Shown in pieces: positions 7,573-16,490 of a stretch of 64,000 nt of DNA. The notes beneath the pieces were generated by a model. That model saw only the letters and a list, made by a program, of their open reading frames with translations. It was not told the DNA's origin and ran no database searches. Position 1 is the stretch's first letter; the number at the start of each line of letters is the position of its first letter. Source of the stretch: JAGNXB01 sp942490895 (GTDB lineage Bacteria; Bacteroidota; Bacteroidia; Chitinophagales; Saprospiraceae); contig CALNZC010000013.1 of the NCBI GenBank assembly GCA_942490895.1, forward strand, positions 1-64,000, given 5' to 3'. Position numbers and translations under genes: made by a program.

Positions 7573-10554
7573 CTATTTATTGTTTTGCTCCGGAAAGTAT
7601 TTCCCCATCAACTCCCCCCATCTCGCATCCTTCCGTATCTCTTCAAAGTCAGGCCTTTCTTGCAGATCCTCAGGTTTCAGCTCCTCATTTCCGATGCCTT
7701 TTTCCAACCCTTGTTCGAGGTATTGCCACGCCTCCTCCTGTTGGTTCATTTTCAATGACCACTGGGCCAGAAAAATATACGTATCCGGTGAATCAGGTGA
7801 CATATCCAAACCCTTTTCAAGTGCTGTTTTTGCATCAGCCAAACGACCTGGCATGTGGGTGTAAGCATTACCCAATAGTGCTACAAGCTGCCCAATGGGC
7901 GGCCCCAAAGCAATGGCTTTTTGCAACATATATGCAGACTCCTCCCAACGCAGAAGTGTTTGATGTTGTACACCCAGGTTTGCATAAGCCGCCCAATGAG
8001 TTGAATCGAGTTCAATTACTTTTATATACTGCAATTCCGCTTCTGCATATCGCTGCGCGTTTTTATAAAGCAAACCTAAATGGTTATATGCAACTGTGTT
8101 CGTCGAATCGAATTGAATGGTTTTCCTGTACTGCTGTTCCGCTTCATCGTAACGCTGAGTAGCCTTATAAACATTGCCCAGATTTGTATAGCCAGGAGCA
8201 AAGGTTGAATCGAGTTGGATTACTTTTTTACAGTATTTTTCTGCATCATGATAACGCTCAGTGGCAATATAGATCTTACCCAAATTGTAATAAGATAGCA
8301 CGTATGCTGAATCGAGTTGAATAGCCTTCTTGTATTGTGCTTCAGCTTCCGGATATTGCTGAGTCCGCATATAAACAAACCCCAAATTATTATAGCCATT
8401 CGATTTCGTTGAATCGAGTTGAATCACCTTTTTATACTGTTCCTCTGCTTCAGTATAACGTCGGATATCGATATAAAGGCTTCCCAAGTTGTTGTAGGCC
8501 TCTGCATTTGTAGAATCGAGTTGTATCACCTTTTTATACTGCCTTTCTGCTTCAGTATATTGCCGTACATGGCTGTAAAGATTTCCCAAATTATTGTATG
8601 CTGCAGTTAATGTGGAATCCAGTTGAATTGCCTTTTTATACTGCCCTTCTGCTTCAGCATAGCGTTTCGTACTTTGATAAAGAAACCCTAAATTATTGTA
8701 AGATCCTGTATCCGTTGAATCCAGTTGAATTGCCTTTTTATACTGCCCTTCTGCTTCAGCATAGCGTCCGGTCACTCTATATGTAAGCCCTAGGTTGTTG
8801 TAGGGAAATGTGAATGTCGAATCGAGCTGAATCGCTTTTCTATAGTATTTCTCTGCTTCGTCATAACGGTGTATACTATGGTAATAAATCCCCCAGTAAT
8901 TTAACACGATTACGGAATTTGAATCAATTTGACTGGCTTTTTCCAAATAGTATTTTGATCGATCGAATTCGCTGTATTTCTCTGAAAGAATATAAGCTGC
9001 GGAAGTAGCAGGAATCACCCAAGAAGGGGACTGATCCATCGCTAATTGGGTATAATATTCCATAGAATCTGGTTGCAACATATTGTACCCAAACACCATG
9101 CTCATTGACCGATAGGCATGTGGCATATTGGGCTGGAATACCAGTGCCTCTCTGAATTTTTTTAACGCAGCGGCTCCCTGCTTCTTATCCGGATAGGTAT
9201 GCTCCAAGGACAGCAAATACCCTTCAAAGTATAGTTTTCGAGCTTTGAGGACGGGGTACATATAATGTTGACTGCCCAATAATTCAGCCGCCCGTTCAAG
9301 ATAACGTGGATAGGATTTGTATTTTACAGTTTGTGAAATTTTAGTCAGATTTAATTCACTAATTTCTGTCATCAACCATTTATTCATCACTTGCTGTGCA
9401 TCGTCCTGCAAGGCCGCAGCATAATTCCGCCGCATACTTGAATGCAACTTTTCCAAACTCGGCTCTTCACTCAATTTTTTATAATAAAAATCCGCATAAT
9501 CATTTTCGGCTCGACCGCTTTCGGCAAAGAGAAACTGCTTGTCTTCCAAAGACTTTTTGAACGCAAAATACATCTCCACAACATGGGTGTCCGCCGCCGT
9601 TAGCACATTGTCCTCGATGCCTCGTGATTCCGTAGCGGCAAACAGTTGCATTTGTCCCTTTTTACCTGCTTTCAATTTCGCCAGCAATTCCGGGAAAACA
9701 TTGGCCAACTTTTCGGTGACGTTGCCGAGTGTCATCGGATTTTGATGTTGCGGGTTCACTTCCTCGCTGACCCTGTCTTCCAGGTAACGGCTGATCTCTT
9801 TGAGGTTGACGGTCCCGTCTGCATTGCCATCGGCCATGCCATACAGACCATCCAGCAGGTGGTAACTGAATGCCCCTCGTCCACCTCCCCACTGCTCGCC
9901 TTCGATACTGTATTCATCGGGTTGGCAGGATAGGATCTTGATCTCGTTGGCATATTGCCTGGAGAGGTTGGAATTGGTCAGTTGTGCCCCCCCGACTGAA
10001 CTACCAGACAATTTGCCAGAGTGACAAGCATCGGTAACCACAATGACCTTCGCTTTGTTCTGGATGGAAAGGGTGGAGACAACATCCTGGAATATAGGCA
10101 GCGCCAATGCCCCGCCCGCCATATAGACACGGGAAGGGGCGTCCCAACAGAGGAAATAGCCCGGTTGGGTGATCGTCTTCCGTTCCACATCGCCATGTCC
10201 CGAAAAATAGATAATCGCCCGGTCGTTTTCCTTGACGACATCCATCAGCCAATCCAGAGCAATGGCGAACTGGGCTGCAGTGGCCTTTTCGTTTATCAAA
10301 ACTTTGAGATGGTCTTCATCCAGGCTACCGCCCGCAGGAGATTGCATGAAGCCGGCAAACGCCAGTGCATCCTTGTCCGCAAATCGCAGATCGGGGATGT
10401 CCTTGTCCTGGTAGTCGGAGATACCAACGACGACGGCGTACGTTCTATCGGCCTCTGAAGTCCCGGATTCCGAATGGAGAGGGGATAGTCCCCTTTCTAA
10501 TTGGGCAGATACTACAAAAGGGAACAGAATCAGGAGGAGTAAGTGATTTTTCAT
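7573..10554 (-). CDS. Exported caspase-fold (peptidase C14-like) protein with TPR array
   Basis: From ATG 10554 the protein (993 aa) starts with a signal peptide 'MKNHLLLLILFPFVVSAQ'; ATG 10569 is an alternative. A caspase-fold domain follows ('YAVVVGISDYQDKDIPDLRF'), with the histidine in 'YFSGHGD' and the nucleophile in 'VTDACHSGK'. An EF-hand-like loop 'DGNADGTVNLKE' (about 9797-9832) lies at its end and may bind calcium. After a helical linker come at least nine consecutive 34-residue TPRs of the form 'YNNLG-Y---RY-EAE-QYKK' plus divergent flanking ones. Bacterial C14 proteins (orthocaspases) cleave after basic or acidic residues in stress, signalling or defence. The TPRs would choose partners. 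The signal peptide places it outside the cytoplasm, which is unusual for a death effector. It stands alone, with no operon partner visible. Confidence 0.85.
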   Translation of the reverse strand: MKNHLLLLILFPFVVSAQLERGLSPLHSESGTSEADRTYAVVVGISDYQDKDIPDLRFADKDALAFAGFMQSPAGGSLDEDHLKVLINEKATAAQFAIALDWLMDVVKENDRAIIYFSGHGDVERKTITQPGYFLCWDAPSRVYMAGGALALPIFQDVVSTLSIQNKAKVIVVTDACHSGKLSGSSVGGAQLTNSNLSRQYANEIKILSCQPDEYSIEGEQWGGGRGAFSYHLLDGLYGMADGNADGTVNLKEISRYLEDRVSEEVNPQHQNPMTLGNVTEKLANVFPELLAKLKAGKKGQMQLFAATESRGIEDNVLTAADTHVVEMYFAFKKSLEDKQFLFAESGRAENDYADFYYKKLSEEPSLEKLHSSMRRNYAAALQDDAQQVMNKWLMTEISELNLTKISQTVKYKSYPRYLERAAELLGSQHYMYPVLKARKLYFEGYLLSLEHTYPDKKQGAAALKKFREALVFQPNMPHAYRSMSMVFGYNMLQPDSMEYYTQLAMDQSPSWVIPATSAAYILSEKYSEFDRSKYYLEKASQIDSNSVIVLNYWGIYYHSIHRYDEAEKYYRKAIQLDSTFTFPYNNLGLTYRVTGRYAEAEGQYKKAIQLDSTDTGSYNNLGFLYQSTKRYAEAEGQYKKAIQLDSTLTAAYNNLGNLYSHVRQYTEAERQYKKVIQLDSTNAEAYNNLGSLYIDIRRYTEAEEQYKKVIQLDSTKSNGYNNLGFVYMRTQQYPEAEAQYKKAIQLDSAYVLSYYNLGKIYIATERYHDAEKYCKKVIQLDSTFAPGYTNLGNVYKATQRYDEAEQQYRKTIQFDSTNTVAYNHLGLLYKNAQRYAEAELQYIKVIELDSTHWAAYANLGVQHQTLLRWEESAYMLQKAIALGPPIGQLVALLGNAYTHMPGRLADAKTALEKGLDMSPDSPDTYIFLAQWSLKMNQQEEAWQYLEQGLEKGIGNEELKPEDLQERPDFEEIRKDARWGELMGKYFPEQNNK

Positions 10555-10569
10555 GAAATACACGTTCAT

Positions 10570-11474
10570 TCTCTTCAACGTATGGAATTCTTCATCATCC
10601 AAATTCCTTTGCTCGGATTGTACTCCGGCTGAATGCAGTTTCCGAAACTTCTTTCACTATTTGATATCCATATTGCCTTTAAGTTAGCAACATTATCTGA
10701 TTGACATCCTTACGTTCATCGACTCCATGGGTTTTAACTCATCTAAAACTGTTTCACAATTTCGTGTTGAGGGGGTATCTTCAATAATTCAATTGCAACT
10801 ATTGCACAGAGAGGCGCAGCTTTTCAACCTTTGGTCATGTGTTTTCCCGGATCCTTAAAAACTTACTTCAGGATTTGAATACGACAGCAAACCATCCACA
10901 TCAGTTATCCAGCATCCGTTACACGTACTCCCCGATTTTTCGCCTTTTCATGATCTGAAATTCATTTTGTTCATCAGAAATCATGATATCAATTAACGCC
11001 TTTGTGAACCTTCGTGTACTCAGTGCCCAGACGATTCTGTCTGGATCCAGACCCTCGAGTGCTCGGGCCGTCCGGGAACTATCCAATGCTTCAGCATCAT
11101 TTGCTCCTCTTGATAACTGCCCATTTCACCTCGATATCATCCTGCGTGACTCCGTGGTAAAAAACCATCACTCACTACACGTTTAAATGCTTCCGTTCCT
11201 CCTCCGACGAAGCTGCTATGCATTTCTGGTCCGGACAGCCACCTTCCGATTTCCCTGCCTCGCCCGCCAGCACCTTCAAAATAACCGACGGAAATCTCAA
11301 ATGACCAAAAACAAATCCCAAAAAATCCAAACTCAAATCAAAGCCAAAACAGGTATCGGCCCTCGCTCGGCACTTCGCGAGCCCCATGCCTCGATCTCAC
11401 ACCATAACGAAATAACGCCTTCACTCAATAACAATACCTTCTGTCTGTTTAACTTGCCACTCAACTCAACACTT
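10570..11474. other. Intergenic region with dispersed repeat fragments
   Basis: No gene is supported in these 900 bp. The block 11103-11300 is a divergent copy of the composite repeat of the 5-7 kb array ('CGTGACTCCGTGGTAAAAAA', 'GACGAAGCTGCTATGC', 'CCTGCCTCG'). The segment around 11000-11060 contains 'TCTGGATCCAGA', a 12-bp palindrome. The frame of the downstream reductase stays open back to 11187 through this repeat but is not part of that protein. Confidence 0.6.
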
Positions 11475-12512
11475 ATGCGTTACAAACTCCTCGGCCGCTC
11501 CGGCCTCCGTGTCTCCGAGATCTGCCTGGGCACCATGACATTCGGCACCGAATGGGGCTGGGGTGCCGACAAGGTTGAAAGCCGGAAGATCTTTGACACA
11601 TATGCCCATGCCGGTGGCAATTTCCTCGATACAGCCAACCGATATACTGAAGGGACCAGCGAATCCTGGCTGGGGGATTTCATCGCTGCCGATCGCGACC
11701 ATTGGGTAGTCGCCACCAAGTACAGCCTTCAGGACAAGAGCGGTGACCCGAATTTTTCCGGCAACCATCGCAAAAATCTGGTGCGCTCAATTGAAGGGAG
11801 TCTACAGCGCTTGAAGACCGATCACATCGATCTGCTCTGGGTACATGCGTGGGATGGACTCACCCCTGTAGAGGAGGTGATGCGTGGACTGGAGGATCTG
11901 GTCAGACAGGGAACCGTCCATTATATCGGCATCAGCGATACGCCGGCCTGGATCGTCAGTCGGGCGAACACCATGGCTGAACTGCGGGGCTGGTCGGCCT
12001 TTGTTGCCCTCCAGGTGGAATACAGTCTCCTCCAACGCACTCCCGAACGTGATCTCCTCCCCATGGCCAATGCCTACGGCATGAGTATGACGGCCTGGGC
12101 TCCGCTAGCCGGTGGGGCTCTCACGGGTAAATACCTCGACAACCACGAGGAACCCAAACGTCTGGCCGCCGAAAGCAAGCGCCTGGACAAACGCAGCACC
12201 GCCATCGCTCAGAAAGTGGTGGATATCGCCAAAGAACTCTCCGTCTCTCCCGCCCAGGTCGCCCTCAACTGGGTCAGGCAACAACATCCACACTACATCC
12301 CCATCGTCGGGGCACGCAAGGCAGAGCAATTGGAAAACAGCCTGGACTGTCTTTCCTTTTCCATTCCGCCGGCCATGATCGAACAGCTGAACGAGATCAG
12401 TGCTATTGACCTCGGATTTCCACATGACTTCCTGACTTCTGACGGAGTTAGACAAATCCTGTTCGGTGGAACGTTTGATGAAATCGAAAAGCCGATCGTA
12501 CCGAGACTGTAG
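11475..12512 (+). CDS. Aldo/keto reductase
   Basis: The 345-aa cytoplasmic enzyme is of the aldo/keto reductase superfamily, which reduces aldehydes or ketones with NADPH on a TIM barrel. The start is ATG 11475 ('MRYKLLGRSGLRVSEICLG'), the standard N-terminus of the YajO/Tas-like subgroup; the longer frame upstream is repeat DNA. Catalytic tetrad residues are visible: D in 'FLDTANRYTEG' with Y, K in 'VVATKYSLQ', and H in 'LLWVHAWD'. NADP-binding features occur in 'SDTPAWI' and near the C-terminus 'IPIVGARKAEQLENSLDCL'. The substrate is unknown. It is a single gene with repeat-rich DNA on both sides. Confidence 0.93.
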   Translation: MRYKLLGRSGLRVSEICLGTMTFGTEWGWGADKVESRKIFDTYAHAGGNFLDTANRYTEGTSESWLGDFIAADRDHWVVATKYSLQDKSGDPNFSGNHRKNLVRSIEGSLQRLKTDHIDLLWVHAWDGLTPVEEVMRGLEDLVRQGTVHYIGISDTPAWIVSRANTMAELRGWSAFVALQVEYSLLQRTPERDLLPMANAYGMSMTAWAPLAGGALTGKYLDNHEEPKRLAAESKRLDKRSTAIAQKVVDIAKELSVSPAQVALNWVRQQHPHYIPIVGARKAEQLENSLDCLSFSIPPAMIEQLNEISAIDLGFPHDFLTSDGVRQILFGGTFDEIEKPIVPRL

Positions 12513-13117
12513 GCTTGCCCGCCGAAGCTTTAGCGAAGGAGGGAGTCGAGAAGGATAAGAATGACTGTCGCCTGACTGGGGTCGATCCAGATTATTGAGT
12601 GATTTCGCTATTTCATGATTTCGAAAGAGCGGCATCCGATGTTCGGTGTTTGGCTATCACAACTGTAGCCCATTACCTGTTGCACGCTCCCTCCGTGAAT
12701 CCTGATGCTGACAATTGTCGGGGTTCAGCGTTCGGTGTTCGGGAAGTTGGACCTTCACCATTGATCATTCGACCCCTACATCCGTGAAATCCTGAAATCC
12801 TTGCTTATCCGTGATTCAGACAATATTCGGTGTACGATAAGTTTACCATTTACCTTTCACCATTTACCCTCAAATCCTGAAAATCCTGATGATGACAATT
12901 TTCGGTGTTCTTTCGGTATTGGGTTATTTCGATATTTCGAAGGAATGGCTGACTGATGTGGGTTATTTGCCATTTGCTTTTCTCCATTCACCCTCTCATC
13001 CTGTTCATCCTCAAATCCTGTGAATCCTGATTCCGACAATTTGCGGCATAAGGGGTTATTCCGATAATGCGGATTTATTTTATCGTCAAATCTTTCAAAT
13101 GTCGTCTGTTCTGAGGG

Positions 13118-13283
13118 AAGGCGTCAAGGAGAGGATTATTCGTTAAGGCGTTTATGGGTTTTTCGGTTTATTAAAAAAATTGTCGCCAAATGAGGGGCAA
13201 TTTGAGGAAAGGAGTCGAGGAAAAGGTTTATTCGTTAAGGCGTTTATGAGTTTATTAAGAAAAATCGTCGCCAAATGAGGGGC
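13118..13283. repeat. Two-copy direct repeat, 92-bp period
   Basis: 'TTATTCGTTAAGGCGTTTAT' occurs at 13136 and 13228, each followed by a TTATTAA stretch and 'GTCGCCAAATGAGGGGC'. The similarity extends upstream into a GG-GTC-AGGA segment. Copies differ by a short indel, so the duplication is not new. Confidence 0.75.
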
Positions 13284-13552
13284 TCCAAGTAACATCATGG
13301 CTAGTTTTACTGTTTGAGGGTAAAACTTGATTTCATTGGTGCTAACAAATAACGGTACGCCGTATTGTTTTGCCGATAAGTTGTTCGGTGAAATGAATGG
13401 TTGAGAAATATATACCGTATTTCTTTTCGTGGTTATCCAAAGGCAAAACAGGAACGGCCAGGCCATGATGAAAATGACTCTTACACCCTATTCGAGATTT
13501 GCGTGCCTCCAAACAAAATTTGAAGCCCCATTTTGGCGACAAGCACTTTTGG

Positions 13553-13595
13553 GTACTTTTGGTGCCCCAAAAGTACCTACCCCGAGTACTCGGGG
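13553..13595. repeat. Two adjacent perfect palindromes
   Basis: GTACTTTTGG-TGCC-CCAAAAGTAC (13553-13576) is followed three bases later by CCCCGAGTACTCGGGG (13580-13595). Both have GTAC at the ends or centre. They lie 150 bp upstream of the quinone reductase gene. They look like a mobile palindromic repeat rather than a promoter element. Confidence 0.7.
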
Positions 13596-13747
13596 CGGCG
13601 ATGAGGCGGGGCCAGATTTGAAAAACCAAGCAGCGGAAATTTTGTCTTGGAACCAAAGAATGGAACTCCGTCACATTTTCGAATAGGTATCTATGAACCA
13701 TTATGGCTCATATCACAAATGAAGAATCAGTTCATAATAATTCATCA

Positions 13748-14401
13748 ATGTCATCAATTAAGGTTCTCCTTGTTTATGCTCATCCGGAACCAGCCTCCTT
13801 CAACGGAGCCATGAAGGATCAGATCATCCAGACCCTGACTCGGGAAGGGCATGATGTCACCCTGTCCGACCTCTATGCCATGAACTGGCAGGCCGCCACC
13901 GGGCCTGAAGATTTTACCTTCCGAGCCAATCGGGAAGTACTCCGCCTTCAGACCGAACAGGCCCACGCCTGGCGCACCCGTTCGTTTGCTCCCGATCTGG
14001 CCCGGGAGATCGATCACCTGGATGCTGCCGAACTAGTCATCTTTCAATTTCCACTGTGGTGGTGGTCCATCCCCGCCATACTTAAAGGGTATATCGACCG
14101 GGTCTTTGCCTATGGTTTCGCCTACGGCCAGGGGGCCAGCCTGGCTGGAAAAAAGGCGCTGTGCTGCCTCACCACCGGGGGACCGGCACCTGCGTTTGAA
14201 TCCGGCCAGCGAGGAACTTTGCTCGAGATGCTGCGCCCGGTTCATGCGGGTGTGTTCGACTTCTGCGAGATGAACGTCCTTCCACCATTTGCTGCCTATG
14301 GTGCAGCACGCCTTGACCATGCCAGCCGAAAAGAAGTCCTGGTTCGACTGGATCACTATCTCACACAGATCGAAGGCACACCCACTTTAATCTTTGAATA
14401 G
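13748..14401 (+). CDS. NAD(P)H:quinone oxidoreductase-like flavoprotein
   Basis: The 217-aa product has the flavodoxin-like fold of the NQO/MdaB-KefF family: 'VLLVYAHPEPASFNGAM' is the FMN/FAD phosphate-binding N-terminus, 'FPLWWWSIPAILKGYIDRV' is the signature segment, and 'TTGGPA' is the second flavin loop. The family transfers two electrons from NAD(P)H to quinones, limiting redox cycling. I chose ATG 13748, which starts directly before the fold; an upstream in-frame ATG at 13703 would add 15 unconserved residues. A short membrane-protein gene follows after 45 bp and may be co-transcribed. Confidence 0.9.
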   Translation: MSSIKVLLVYAHPEPASFNGAMKDQIIQTLTREGHDVTLSDLYAMNWQAATGPEDFTFRANREVLRLQTEQAHAWRTRSFAPDLAREIDHLDAAELVIFQFPLWWWSIPAILKGYIDRVFAYGFAYGQGASLAGKKALCCLTTGGPAPAFESGQRGTLLEMLRPVHAGVFDFCEMNVLPPFAAYGAARLDHASRKEVLVRLDHYLTQIEGTPTLIFE

Positions 14402-14446
14402 TAAATGGTGCAGGTTGCCCATCTTTGCCCCTCAGATATCTGATCT

Positions 14447-14635
14447 ATGAAACCCCTCTATCGCAACATCATCATGTTTACCGTCGGCTTGATCCTGCTC
14501 ACCCTCGCTATGGAAACCTACCGGAAAGGCCGGTTGGAATTAGACCAACCTTCTGCCTTTTTTGGTGCCATCCTCATACTGGGCATGATCGGTGGCTATG
14601 TGGTCACCTGGGTCCAACAGGCACAGGGGAAATAG
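14447..14635 (+). CDS. Small two-helix membrane protein, unknown function
   Basis: The 62-aa protein starts at ATG 14447 and has two hydrophobic segments ('IIMFTVGLILLTLAM' and 'FFGAILILGMIGGYVVTWV') joined by a short charged hairpin 'ETYRKGRLELDQ'. A CATCTTTG sequence about 28 bp upstream resembles the -7 box of this phylum. No family is recognised. It could be an accessory of the neighbouring quinone reductase, but nothing beyond proximity supports this. Confidence 0.6.
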   Translation: MKPLYRNIIMFTVGLILLTLAMETYRKGRLELDQPSAFFGAILILGMIGGYVVTWVQQAQGK

Positions 14636-14690
14636 GCATTCAATCAAGTCAGATATTACCTGACAGGCTGGGCTGTTTAACGTTCAAGTC

Positions 14691-14706
14691 GTGCTCTGAC
14701 GAGCAC
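14691..14706. repeat. Short perfect hairpin, GTGCTC-TGAC-GAGCAC
   Basis: This six-base-pair GC-rich stem lies 55 bp after the small membrane-protein gene, in the 240-bp convergent gap before the transporter stop codon. It has no T-run, so it is at best a weak or Rho-assisted termination site. Confidence 0.35.
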
Positions 14707-14878
14707 TTGTTCAATGTTCAATGTACTACCCAGGAACTATCCATAGCAAGGTGGAGCATCGATCCTCGAATTGCAATTGTGGAGTTGATGGGTTACTACC
14801 TCGGCAGGTCCACGTCGATATCCTTCTCCTCGACTCCTCTCCTCCTGTCCGCCAACTGGCGGAAACTCCTTAACTCAA

Positions 14879-16324
14879 TTACGCCAGATTCGTCCAAACA
14901 GCAAAGGCCAGGAAGATCGCCGCCAGGGAGATCAGAATACCAAACAACGGCAACATAAATCGCAACCATTTTCCATAGGGAATTTCTGCCAGAGCCAACA
15001 TGGCCATCAGGACACCGGAAGTCGGGATGATGGTATTGGAAAAACCATCCCCACAGGTGAAGGCAAAGACTGCTGTATCCCGACTGATGCCCAACAGATC
15101 GGCCAGCGGAGCCATCAGTGGCATAGTTGTCGCTGCTTGTCCGGATCCAGAAGGGATAAAGAAGTTGAGCATGGACTGAAAGACCAGCATCCCCTCCGCA
15201 GCAATAATCTTTGGATATCCATCAAGCATACCCGCGGCAAACTGGATGAATGTATCCATGATCTGCCCGTCTTCCATGACCACCTGTATCCCCTTGGCGA
15301 AACCAACTACGAGAGCGGCAACGACCATTTCTTCCATGCCCTTCACAAAAGAACTCACCGTTTGATCTGCCGTCATGCCAGCCATCCAGGCGGCAATCAC
15401 ACCCATCAATAAAAATCCGCCGCTCATTTCAGCCAGCCACCATCCCTGGGACTGAACACCATAAATGATAGCGATAAACAACACGGCACACACGACTGCG
15501 ATCCAGATATGGCTTCGCTTCAATGTGTATGTGATCTTCTCCAGTCCTTTAATATGGAAAGAGTCTACCCCCATAATCGAACGCTCCGGTTGGCCTTTGA
15601 TCCGACGGCCATAGGACAGCATATAAAGAATGGTTGCCGTCATACAGGTCAGGTAGAAGACGACCCGAAAACCCAGGTCACTCCCCAGAGGCACCTCGGC
15701 GATACCCTGGGCGATCTGAACCGTAAACGGATTCGTCGTTGCTGCAGCAAACCCGACATCCGCAGCGACCATCACCAGGGCTAGCCCATAGATGCGATCA
15801 TAACCCAATTCTTTAGCCACATACAGGAAGATGGGCACCAATGGAATAAACTCTTCACCCATACCGAGGGTCGAGCCTGCAATGGAGACAGTCAGCATCA
15901 GGATGATGGTCAACAACGGGCCAGATCCGGAAAACCGGGTCACCAGACTATGGATGATGGCCGTGATCATACCCGTCCGTTGGAGAATGCCGAAAACGCC
16001 GCCAATCAAAAAGATCAGAAAGATGATATCCGCTGTATCCTCCAGTCCGCGAGGGATAGCACTGATGAACTGGACCAGGCTGACCGGAGCTGCTTTCCCC
16101 TCTACTTCCTGAGGCAGGATCACTCCGGTTAGACTGTACGCCTTGGGCAGTTCTTTAAACGTGCCGGGTATGACCATGGTACGAGTCAAGGTCCCGATCT
16201 GCTTCTCTTCCCGGTCGAATGACCCCGATGGAACGACATAGGTAAGCAAACTACAGAACAGGATGACCCCTGCCAGCAATGCAAATACATGTGGCATTTT
16301 CATGCGCGCAAGAGAAAAGGACAT
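14879..16324 (-). CDS. YfcC/DcuC-family membrane transporter
   Basis: The 481-aa polytopic inner-membrane protein has about 12 hydrophobic segments. The opening 'MPHVFALLAGVILFCSLLTYVVPSG' and the internal 'GGVFGILQRTG' and 'STLGMGEEFIPLVPIFL' motifs are characteristic of the YfcC family (C4-dicarboxylate/amino-acid anion carriers related to DcuC and ArcD). A second inverted-topology half has 'FFIPSGSGQAATTMPLMAPL', the conserved substrate-site stretch. The likely role is secondary transport of a dicarboxylate, amino acid or peptide; the substrate cannot be told. It is monocistronic and divergent from prs. Confidence 0.88.
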   Translation of the reverse strand: MSFSLARMKMPHVFALLAGVILFCSLLTYVVPSGSFDREEKQIGTLTRTMVIPGTFKELPKAYSLTGVILPQEVEGKAAPVSLVQFISAIPRGLEDTADIIFLIFLIGGVFGILQRTGMITAIIHSLVTRFSGSGPLLTIILMLTVSIAGSTLGMGEEFIPLVPIFLYVAKELGYDRIYGLALVMVAADVGFAAATTNPFTVQIAQGIAEVPLGSDLGFRVVFYLTCMTATILYMLSYGRRIKGQPERSIMGVDSFHIKGLEKITYTLKRSHIWIAVVCAVLFIAIIYGVQSQGWWLAEMSGGFLLMGVIAAWMAGMTADQTVSSFVKGMEEMVVAALVVGFAKGIQVVMEDGQIMDTFIQFAAGMLDGYPKIIAAEGMLVFQSMLNFFIPSGSGQAATTMPLMAPLADLLGISRDTAVFAFTCGDGFSNTIIPTSGVLMAMLALAEIPYGKWLRFMLPLFGILISLAAIFLAFAVWTNLA

Positions 16325-16466
16325 AGATCGTCAGTCGTGTTGTGAGTAATCAGGTTCTTCCGTGCAAAATAGTCCATTGGCACCATTCTTCAGAAATTCA
16401 GGGAATAGTGCTTCAGGAATTGAATGCATCCCAGGGAAATCAAAACAGGGGCTGGCTCCGGTTTTG

Positions 16467-16474
16467 TACCTTTG
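16467..16474 (+). promoter_or_regulatory. -7 box TACCTTTG for prs
   Basis: It matches the Bacteroidota consensus TAnnTTTG exactly, 16 bp upstream of the prs start codon, implying a very short leader. No clear -33 TTTG partner is seen. Confidence 0.6.
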
Positions 16475-16490
16475 ACCAAAGCCCCCCCTC

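Larger units (their letters stand above)
12513..13747. other. Gene-free intergenic stretch rich in short repeats
   Basis: I see no credible gene in 1.2 kb. From 12694 to 13053 the motif 'AATCCTGATnnnGACAATT' followed by a CGG/GGTGT tail occurs four times in decaying form. A 92-bp period direct repeat lies at 13118-13283, and two back-to-back palindromes lie at 13553-13595. Minus-strand frames at 13152-13701 have no protein-like composition. Confidence 0.6.

Noticed and set aside
8000..8900. DNA repeats as a non-coding satellite
   Set aside because: The period of 102 bp equals 34 codons and the frame encodes clear TPRs, so the repetition is protein-level.
9646..10458. Plus- and minus-strand frames inside the caspase gene
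   Set aside because: They are overlapping shadows of the long caspase-TPR frame, with no motif of their own.
13152..13701. Two minus-strand frames of 104-119 codons
   Set aside because: They lie across direct repeats and palindromes, have no start context or protein-like composition, and overlap each other.
14691..14706. Intrinsic terminator
   Set aside because: There is a 6-bp stem but no T-run on either strand; listed only as a weak hairpin.
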